From positions 1 to 20,307 of the forward strand of contig JAIROC010000258.1 of the NCBI GenBank assembly GCA_031257735.1: a stretch of 20,307 nucleotides of DNA, given 5' to 3'. Shown here one piece after another: positions 7,236 to 14,600 of the stretch. The translations under genes and the position numbers were made by a program. Below the pieces are notes generated by a model, which did no database searches, was not told the DNA's origin, and saw nothing but the letters and a program-made list of their open reading frames with translations. Position 1 is the first letter of the stretch. Every line of letters begins with the position of its first letter. This stretch comes from Bacteroidales bacterium. GTDB taxonomy: Bacteria; Bacteroidota; Bacteroidia; Bacteroidales; WCHB1-69.

Positions 7236-7907
7236 ATGAAAAAAATAAGTAAAAATTTTTTAGGAGCAGTATTAGCAGTAACATTATTATCCATTACAAT
7301 AGGATGCGATAAAGAAACAAAACCGAAAGATGACTCATCAACAACGGGATCAGGGGACTCAACAATAATAGTGTCAGGGGACTCAACAATAGTAGTGCAA
7401 GTAAAGACATTAACTGTTGATGCAAGTAATTATGGAAAGTGGGTATACATATCTTTTTCAAGCGGACTTTTTTTAAATGAACAGGGAGAAGAAGTAGAAT
7501 TGGATTATCAAAATGATCTATCATGGGATATGGCATTACATCGTTATGATGTGCGTCTCAATGGTGGAGAATCAGGTAAAGGACAAGGAGCAGCTTTAGA
7601 AACAATTTATACCGAATTAAACGAAGTAACAGTTATTCCTGAATCAGGATATATCCTTGATGTAATGGATAGCATAATGGCATCTGCTGCTATGCCTCCC
7701 GTATATGAAGCTCAACCTTATAATCTTGAAGCGTCAAAATGGATGAATGTTAATACAAGTAAAATGCCTCCGTCCTATACGTTAAGTGATAAGGTATATA
7801 TCTTCAAAACGGCAGAAGGTAAACATGTTAAAATAATATTTACCGATTATAGAAATGCCGAAGATAAAACAGGACATATAAAGTTTAGTTACGCTTATAT
7901 GGATTAG
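7236..7907 (+). CDS. HmuY-family lipoprotein (putative heme-binding)
   Basis: A 223-residue lipoprotein precursor. The lipobox region TLLSITIGC places the lipidated cysteine at residue 24. Residues 33-54 are a low-complexity Ser/Asp/Thr linker with a duplicated SGDSTI unit. The folded domain (58-223) has the signature of HmuY proteins: WVYISF at 69-74, SWDMALHRYDVRLNGG at 96-111, then GQG. HmuY of Porphyromonas is a surface hemophore passing heme to the receptor HmuR, and a TonB-dependent receptor gene follows here after 28 bases. Heme specificity is inferred; the heme-ligand histidines of Porphyromonas could not be aligned by eye. The frame is open from TTG at 7230, but ATG at 7236 is preferred because AAAAGG lies at a suitable distance upstream (7221-7226). 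Confidence 0.85.
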   Translation: MKKISKNFLGAVLAVTLLSITIGCDKETKPKDDSSTTGSGDSTIIVSGDSTIVVQVKTLTVDASNYGKWVYISFSSGLFLNEQGEEVELDYQNDLSWDMALHRYDVRLNGGESGKGQGAALETIYTELNEVTVIPESGYILDVMDSIMASAAMPPVYEAQPYNLEASKWMNVNTSKMPPSYTLSDKVYIFKTAEGKHVKIIFTDYRNAEDKTGHIKFSYAYMD

Positions 7908-7935
7908 TTCAATAAGAAAATTATTAGTTGGTTTG

Positions 7936-10143
7936 ATGAAAAAGATCAGATTAGCCATTATTTTGATATTTATTAGTTGTTATCTCATAAATCTTCCTGC
8001 TCAAGACAGGAAGATTTTGAGTTTTATTAGCAACGAATCTTCTCATGAAAGGATACCCTACGCCACTGTTTATGTGAATGAACTGTCGGATGGAGTGGCA
8101 GCAGATGAGAATGGAAAATGTACGTTTAACCTGCCCAAAAACGGTGAATATACTTTTTCTGTTCGAGCGCTGGGCTTTCAAAAAAAGGAAATAGTATTAT
8201 ATATTCAAAAAGATACAACGATAAATTTTACCCTGAAAGAAGATGTTCTGCGAATGGAAGAAATTGTAGTTACAGGAACCCGTACGCCTAAAATGTTAAA
8301 GGATGTACCTGTTCCTACGCGTTTAATTACTTCGCAAGATATTCAAAATACAAATCTTCAAAATATGAAAGATGTATTAGAAACAGAACTCCCGGGACTT
8401 GAATTTACTTCGCATGGCGGTACCATGAATATCAACATGCAAGGATTGGGGGGGAAATATATATTGTTCCTTGTTGACGGAGAACGTATTGCAGGAGAAA
8501 CCCGCGATAATGTAGATTATAATCGATTGGATATTTCTAATATAGAACGGATAGAAATTGTCAAAGGAGCAGCTTCTGCTTTGTACGGTTCAAGCGCCAT
8601 TGGCGGCGTGGTGAATATTATCACTAAAAATGCTTTAACTCCTTGGCAAATAAATATCAATTCTCAATATGCTTCTCATGCCCAACAGCAACATGGTGGA
8701 AGCATTGGCTTTAGGAGAGCTAAATTTAATAGTCTGACATCGGGAAATTTTAAATATTTCAGAGGTTATACCTTGCAGGATACGGAAGGAACTGATTATA
8801 TTTACGAAGAAGAAACAATAACGGATACATCCAAATATTCAACGGAAGTGAAAGGATATAAAGATTTTTCGATTAATCAGAAATTTATTTATACCCCTGT
8901 TCAATCCCTGAAATTAACCGCCAAAGGAGGATATTATTGGCATGAAGATTTGGGACTTGCAAAAAATAACAAAAGAAATGACCTTTATCAAGGAGGAAAT
9001 GCTTCTTTGCGAGCAAATTGGGAGATAACTAAAAAACAAAACATAGAATTTGCCTATAATTTTGACCTGTATGATAAATTTGATTTGTTTTTAACGGAAG
9101 AAATGGCAGGAGTGAAAAGACGAAATTACAGCAATATACAGCATACGGGAACTATTTTGTTCAACCAATTCTTTAGCAATAAAAATATATTGACGACAGG
9201 AGTAGAATTTATGAATGATAATTTACTTACTTCTCAATTTAAAGATGGAACTGTTTATCGTGGCAATAATTATGTTTTATTTGCGCAGCATGATATTATG
9301 GTATGGAAAAAATTCAATATAGTTTATGGCGCTCGTCTTGATTACTACACGACCTTTAAGCCTCATGTAAGTCCAAAAGTATCATTAATGTATCAATGGG
9401 AAAATGTTAATTTGCGGGCTTCGTATGGAGGTGGATTTCGGGCGCCATCCTTAAAAGAATTATACACAGACTGGGATCATCAAGGTATGTTCCGTTTGAT
9501 GGGAAGCAATGAACTGAAACCGGAAAAAAGTCATAATTTTTCTTTATCCGCCGAATATACAAAAGGTATCCTTAACGCTTCCATAATAGGTTATTATAAC
9601 AATATTAAAGACCAAATTACAACTGCATGGAACGAAAGGGAAGATACCGCTTTTTATCTCAATCATGGGCTTGCACAAATAGCAGGCATGGATGTTAATG
9701 TACAGCTTGAAACAAAATTTGGACTGTCTATCAAAACTTCATACTCATATATTTATACTTATTCTCTGGATGAAAATGGGGAAAATATTTCTAATACGCG
9801 TCCACATTCCGCCACAATTCGTATCGGATACAGATTTAAAAAAGGTATTTATATCTTGAACCCCATTATTCAAGGTAAAGTATTAAGTTCTTTAGACATG
9901 AAAGGATATTCTTCCAGCAGAGAACAATATTATACTATTCACTATCCAGCGTATACCGTATGGAAAGTAGTGATTAATCAACAGATATATAACGCTATTT
10001 CATTGCGTTTAGGGATCGATAATGTATTTAACTACAAGGCAAAAAGACAAACCTTTAACTCCTCCCTTACTTCGGGACGAACCTATTTTGCCGGAATATC
10101 TTTGGAAATAGATAAACTGTTCAAAATACAGAAAAATCTGTAG
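7936..10143 (+). CDS. TonB-dependent outer membrane receptor (HmuR-like)
   Basis: A 735-residue outer-membrane receptor, partner of the HmuY-like lipoprotein. Residues 1-23 form a signal peptide (FISCYLINLPAQ). Residues 26-102 are a carboxypeptidase-regulatory-like domain (PYATVYVNEL and DGVAADENGKCTF). A TonB-box-like EEIVVTG lies at 108-114. The plug domain spans about 125-231, with FLVDGERI, ERIEIVKGAASALYGSSAIG and VVNIIT. The 22-strand barrel follows, including the SYGGGFRAPSLKELY segment typical of BtuB/HmuR-type receptors. Length and domain order fit a heme, cobalamin or siderophore receptor; the neighbouring HmuY-like gene favours heme. It shares the upstream promoter (28-base gap). 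ATG at 7936 is preferred to TTG at 7933. No TonB, ExbBD or inner-membrane transporter gene is present nearby. Confidence 0.93.
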   Translation: MKKIRLAIILIFISCYLINLPAQDRKILSFISNESSHERIPYATVYVNELSDGVAADENGKCTFNLPKNGEYTFSVRALGFQKKEIVLYIQKDTTINFTLKEDVLRMEEIVVTGTRTPKMLKDVPVPTRLITSQDIQNTNLQNMKDVLETELPGLEFTSHGGTMNINMQGLGGKYILFLVDGERIAGETRDNVDYNRLDISNIERIEIVKGAASALYGSSAIGGVVNIITKNALTPWQININSQYASHAQQQHGGSIGFRRAKFNSLTSGNFKYFRGYTLQDTEGTDYIYEEETITDTSKYSTEVKGYKDFSINQKFIYTPVQSLKLTAKGGYYWHEDLGLAKNNKRNDLYQGGNASLRANWEITKKQNIEFAYNFDLYDKFDLFLTEEMAGVKRRNYSNIQHTGTILFNQFFSNKNILTTGVEFMNDNLLTSQFKDGTVYRGNNYVLFAQHDIMVWKKFNIVYGARLDYYTTFKPHVSPKVSLMYQWENVNLRASYGGGFRAPSLKELYTDWDHQGMFRLMGSNELKPEKSHNFSLSAEYTKGILNASIIGYYNNIKDQITTAWNEREDTAFYLNHGLAQIAGMDVNVQLETKFGLSIKTSYSYIYTYSLDENGENISNTRPHSATIRIGYRFKKGIYILNPIIQGKVLSSLDMKGYSSSREQYYTIHYPAYTVWKVVINQQIYNAISLRLGIDNVFNYKAKRQTFNSSLTSGRTYFAGISLEIDKLFKIQKNL

Positions 10144-10147
10144 GATG

Positions 10148-10287
10148 AGTTATGAATTATGAATTATGAGTTATGAGTTATGGGTTATGGGTTATGAATT
10201 ATGAATTATGAATTATGAGTTATGGGTTATGAGTTATGAGTTATGAGTTAGGCTGACGCAAACTAAAATAACCCATAACTCATAACT
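10148..10287 (+). repeat. Heptamer array (RRTTATG x 14) with inverted copy
   Basis: Fourteen consecutive heptamers of the form AATTATG, AGTTATG or GGTTATG run from 10148 to 10245, beginning 5 bases after the receptor stop and ending in AGTTAGG and CTGACGCA. An inverted copy follows: 10268-10287 is the exact reverse complement of 10169-10188 (20 bp), so transcripts can form a long hairpin that may act as a 3' end for the receptor mRNA. Same element type as at 5407-5530. Confidence 0.9.
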
Positions 10288-10746
10288 AGTTGTGTTCCAT
10301 ATTCGGAGGCTTCTAAAACGAAAAAAATCGCTTCTAAAAATCATTGGAGAGCTTCTAAAATAAAAAAAATCGCTTCTAAAAATCGCTGGAGAGCTTCTAA
10401 AAATCGCTGGAGAGCTTCTGAAAATCGTTGGAAAGCTTCTAAAAATCGTTGGAGAGCTTCTGAAAATCGTTGGAAAGCTTCTAAAAATCGTTGGAGAGCT
10501 TCTAAAAATCGTTGGAGAGCTTCTAAAAACGAAAAGACTGTTTCTAAAAACGAAAAGACTGTTTCTAAAAACGAAAAGGCTGTTTCCAAAAACGAAAAGG
10601 CTGTTTCCAAAAACAAAAAGGCTGTTTCCAAAAACAAAAAGACTGTTTCCAAAAACAAAAAAACTGCTTCCAAAAACGAAAAAAACACTTCTCAAACGAA
10701 GAAAAACACTTTTTCAAATGCTAAGAAAGGTTTTATAAATCTATAA
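10279..10746 (+). other. Start-less open frame encoding basic heptapeptide repeats
   Basis: One plus-strand frame is open from 10279 (after TAA at 10276) to TAA at 10744-10746, 155 codons. It reads as Lys/Arg-rich heptapeptides, ASKNRWR changing to VSKNEKT and VSKNKKA, ending in a non-repetitive tail (NAKKGFINL). It has no ATG, GTG or TTG start in frame, so it is not called a gene. It may be a relic of a basic repeat protein, or the frame may be open only because the unit is 21 bp. The stop codon coincides with the first bases of the MITE-end-like sequence at 10744. Confidence 0.35.
10309..10686. repeat. Minisatellite: eighteen 21-bp units
   Basis: Eighteen units of exactly 21 bp start every 21 bases from 10309 to 10666 without any insertion or deletion. 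The core is GCTTCTAAAAATCGTTGGAG in the left ten units and GTTTCTAAAAACGAAAAGAC in most of the rest, with a gradual change from TCT to TCC and from GAA to AAA along the array. The units abut directly without spacers. Confidence 0.95.
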
Positions 10747-10863
10747 ATAGTGTCTGTCCGAAAACTCATAAATTCATTTCTTCAATGTATAATTGTAATC
10801 AGAGAATAACGGTAAAGGTCTGAAAGCCCCGAGGGTTCCGGGTTAGGACCCGAGAGTTCCTCT

Positions 10864-11164
10864 GTTCGGACGAGGTTCTACCTCGTTCGGATTATCCTCG
10901 CAGGTTCTACCTGCGCAGTGAAAAGAATATAAAAAAATAACAAATATCAGTAGTATAGGTTGAAATAGAAAACGTATTAAAAATAAATGCAAGCTTCAAC
11001 AATTGAAAATTGAAAATTGAAAATTGAAAATGAAAGAACAAGTAGACAAGGCGAACGAGGTAGAACCTCGTCCGAACGGAGAACGTATTAAAAATAAATG
11101 CAGGCATAGCCTGCTTGGATAGAGCGAACGAGGTAGAACCTCGTCCGAACGAGGTAGAACCTCG
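10864..11164. repeat. Cluster of short palindromes with 3-base loops
   Basis: The palindrome CGAGGT-nnn-ACCTCG occurs four times: 10871-10885 (loop TCT) and 11056-11070, 11129-11143 and 11150-11164 (loop AGA). Its flanks read CGAA or GTCCGAAC. Two related stems are CGCAGGT-tct-ACCTGCG (10899-10915) and GCAGGC-ata-GCCTGC (11100-11114). They resemble REP-type extragenic palindromes; no coding potential is evident. Confidence 0.8.
11002..11029 (+). repeat. Heptamer tandem repeat, ATTGAAA x 4
   Basis: Four exact copies of ATTGAAA lie between the palindromes. The period of 7 is the same as in the AATTATG arrays, but the motif is unrelated. Confidence 0.85.
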
Positions 11165-11180
11165 TCCGAACGGAGTATAC

Positions 11181-11570
11181 GGTTATTAAAGTGTCGTCCC
11201 TGAGGGACTTAGGCGCCGATATTTTGCTGTCCGTAGACTGAAGTATACGGTTATTAAAGTGTCGTCCCTGAGGGACTTAGGCGCCGATATTTCGCTGTCC
11301 GTAGACTGAAGTCTACGGTTATTAAAGTGTCGTCCCTGCGGAACTTAGGCGCCGATATTTCGCTGTCCGTAGACTGAAGTCTACGGTTATTAAAGTGTCG
11401 TCCCTGCGGGACTTAGACGCCGATATTTCGCTGTCCGTAAACTGAAGTCTACGGTTATTAAAGTGTCGTCCCTGCGGGACTTAGACGCCGATATTTCGCT
11501 GTCCGTAGACTGAAGTCTACGGTTATTAAAGTGTCGTCCCTGCGGGACTTAGGCGCCGATATTTCGCTGT
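11181..11570. repeat. 68-bp tandem repeat, five full copies and one partial
   Basis: The anchor GGTTATTAAAGTGTCGTCCC starts at 11181, 11249, 11317, 11385, 11453 and 11521, always 68 bp apart; the last copy stops after 50 bp at the MITE-end-like boundary. Each unit contains two hairpins: GTCCC-TGC/TGA-GGGAC and CCGTAGAC-tgaa-GTCTACGG. The second is imperfect in the first two copies (GTATACGG) and where CCGTAAAC occurs. No spacers are present between units. Confidence 0.95.
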
Positions 11571-11612
11571 TTTATAGACAGACTCTAATTATTGAAGTCC
11601 TTTTCGCGCGAA

Positions 11613-11647
11613 CCTAAAAAAAAGCGACTGTCATAGACAGTCGCTTT
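11613..11647 (-). terminator. Intrinsic terminator of the giant surface-protein gene
   Basis: AAAGCGACTGT (11621-11631) and ACAGTCGCTTT (11637-11647) form a perfect 11-bp stem with a 5-base loop. On the minus strand it continues directly into a T-run (TTTTTTTTAGG). It lies about 38 bases past the stop codon of the giant gene. Confidence 0.93.
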
Positions 11648-11684
11648 AATTAACTAAGAAAATTAGCAATTAAAATGTACGAGG

Positions 11685-14600
11685 CTATTGTTTCGTAACC
11701 TTCTTTATCGCAACACCTCTATCGGTCTGGATTTGTAACATATAAATTCCTCTTGACAACTCTGATACCGAAATTGACTGCTCAGGATTAATTATCTGTT
11801 TTACTACCTTTCCGTTTATATCATAGATGTCAATTTGCTTTATCTGCAAATCGGATACTACATACAATATATCACGTGTCGGATTCGGATAAACATTTAT
11901 GCTCTCTGAAACTTCTATCATTTCTATTCCAACACTATTTCTGTATACTGCCACTGTATAAACCTGCGTAGTTAGTCCATCTTCAGCGGTAACTGTAACA
12001 TGGAAAATAGTCACTCCTACTCGAAGTTCAAATCTACCAATACCTGTTACTGTTGCATTAGGATCGGTTGATTGAGCAAATATGGTAATACTGTCTATTT
12101 CGTAACTTACATTTACGATATAATCAACCGTATTTGCATCAAATACTGGATCCAGTGTTCCTTCACTTACTGTCAAGGTTACTAAGGAAGCATCATTGTT
12201 TACTACAGCATTGACTGTAATAACTGTTGCCATACCTGTAATCGTATTGGTACATCCATTAGCATCAGTCACACTTCTTAAAGTAAAAGTATAGACATCA
12301 GCAACTGTCGGAGTAAAGACATACGGAGAAGTATTTACAGACTCAGTTACATCTCTTTGACCGTCAGAGTAAACAACATCCCAAGGAGCAACACCTGTAA
12401 GCGTTATCAGATTTACGCTTTGACCTAAAGTGATCGTCTGATTTGAAGCCAAAACTGCCGTAGGAAGCGGATTAACGGTAATCGTTTCAGTACTTGCGTT
12501 AATCAGCGTACCAGCATAACCATTGACATCACTTACGCTTATCAAAGAAAGTGCATAAGTTCTATCTACAGTCGGGTTAAACTTATAAGGAGAAGTATTA
12601 ACCAATACTGTTTGAACACCTGTTCCATCATTGTAGGTAAGCGTCCAAGGAGCAGTACCTGTTAGACTGACATAATCTACACTTTCACCCAAACAGATAG
12701 TCGAAGGTAATGGTAACTGAGTTGCTGTTGGTTTAGGATTAACCGTAATAGTAACATTGCCTGTTGCCGGACTTGTACAACCAACGCTGTTTACACTATC
12801 CAAAGCATAAGTTCCCGCTACTTTAGCCCAGAACAGGGATGACGTAGCTGTCAGCGTTTGGTTCGTATTATAATAAACAGTCCATGGCGCCGTACCTGTC
12901 AGGCTGATAAGAGCTACGCTATCTCCTGCATAAATGCTTTGATCTTGCGCTATTATCATTGCTGTTGGGTTAGGATTAACCATAATATTAGTTACAGTAG
13001 ATCCGCCAATTGAACCCTTACAACCATTGACAGTAGTTACGCTTACTAAAGTAAAGTTATACGTTCCTGCCACTGCAGGTTTGAAATAGTATGGAGACGT
13101 TGTTATTCCCGATACTGTTTTCGCAATACCTGTACCATCATTATAAGTCAAAGTCCACGGCGTACCACTTCCTGAAATAGTCGCAACTGCTATACTGTCA
13201 CCCAAACAGATAGACTGATTAGATGCTGTTGCTATCGTAGTTGCTGTCGGCGGTGTATTTACCGTAATGACAACACTACCCGTTACAGGAACACTACATC
13301 CACTATTAATGCCTGCACTTACCAAATTATAGGTTGTTGTTGCTGTTGGTTTAATCCAGAACAGAGACGATGAAGTTGTTAGCGTCTGATTTGTGTTATA
13401 GGTAAGCGTCCAAGGACCTGTACCTCCTGAAACACTGACAATCGCTACACTGTCGCCTGAACAGATAGTTTGACTTGATGCTATCACAGTTGCTGCGGGA
13501 CGTGAATTAACCGTAATCGTTCTTGCTGCTCCGCTAACCGTACCTTTACAGCCATTGGCATCGCTTACGCCCGTCAAGGTTACCGTATAGCTTCTTGCTG
13601 TTGTCGGTTTAAACCAGTATGGAGAAGTAGCAACCGATACTGTTTGAACACCTGTTCCATCATTGTAGGTAATTGTCCATGGCGCTGTACCTCCTGTTAT
13701 AGTAACAAGATTTGTACTGTCGCCCAAACACATTATTGCAGGTGTTGTTTGCTGCAGCGCTGCTGTCGGCGGTGTATTTACCGTAATGGTAACGCTACCC
13801 GTTACAGGAACACTACATCCATTATTACTGCTTACACTATTCAAAGTATAAGTTCCAGCTGCTTTAGCCCAGAACAGAGACGATGAAGTTGTTAGCGTCT
13901 GGTTTGTGTTATAGGTAAGCGTCCAAGGACCTGTACCTCCTGTAACACTGACAATCGCTACACTGTCGCCTGAACAGATAGTTGAATTTGCTGCTGCTAT
14001 CACAGCTACCGTTGGCAACGGATTAACTGTAATCGTTCTTGCTGCTCCGCTAACCGTACCTGTACAGCCATTGGCATCGCTTACGCCCGTCAAGGTTACC
14101 GTATAGCTTCTTGCTGTTGTCGGTTTAAACCTGTATGGAGAAGTAGCAACCGATACTGTTTGAACGCCCGTTCCATCATTGTAGGTAATTGTCCATGGCG
14201 CTGTACCTCCTGTTATAGTAACAATATCTGTACTGTCGCCCAAACACATTGTTGCAGGTGTTGTTTGCAGCAGCGCTGCTGTCGGCACAGCATTTACCGT
14301 AATGACAATACTACCCGTTACAGGAACACTACATCCATTATTACTGCCTACACTTACCAAATTATAGGTTGTTGTTGCTGTTGGTTTAACCCAGAACAGA
14401 GACGATGAAGTTGTTAGCGTCTGGTTTGTGTTATAGGTAAGCGTCCAAGGAATTGTACCTCCTGTAACACTGACAATCGCTACACTGTCGCCTGAACAGA
14501 TAGTTGAATTTGCTGCTATCACGGTTACCGTTGGCAACGGATTAACCGTAATTGTCTTCGGTGTCAGGTCAACCGTACCTGTACAATTGGCATCGCTTAC

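Larger units (their letters stand above)
10744..11591. repeat. 848-bp repeat block bounded by MITE-end-like sequences
   Basis: The left boundary TAAATAGTGTCTGTC at 10744-10758 and the right boundary, which reads TAATTAGAGTCTGTC in reverse complement (ending at 11591), face each other as inverted repeats and resemble the ends of the 37-157 element. Between them lie no genes, only the palindromes, the heptamer run and the 68-bp array listed separately. It may be a large non-autonomous element or a nest of insertions. The match between its ends is weaker than for the small element. Confidence 0.5.

Noticed and set aside
10234..10695. Two overlapping minus-strand open frames made of Phe-rich heptapeptides
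   Set aside because: They use TTG or GTG starts and are open only because the repeat unit is 21 bp, a multiple of three; the composition (FRSSPTI, FLFLET) is not protein-like.
10907..11107. Minus-strand open frame of 66 codons
   Set aside because: It is built from the ATTGAAA repeat and palindromes; it has a Phe-rich low-complexity composition and no family signature.
11181..11570. CRISPR array
   Set aside because: The 68-bp units abut without unique spacers, and no cas gene is present. The same applies to the 21-bp array at 10309-10686.
13644..14408. Plus-strand Cys-rich small proteins inside the giant gene (13644-13886 and 14160-14408)
   Set aside because: They are antisense shadows of the duplicated repeats, and their similarity to each other follows from the DNA duplication.
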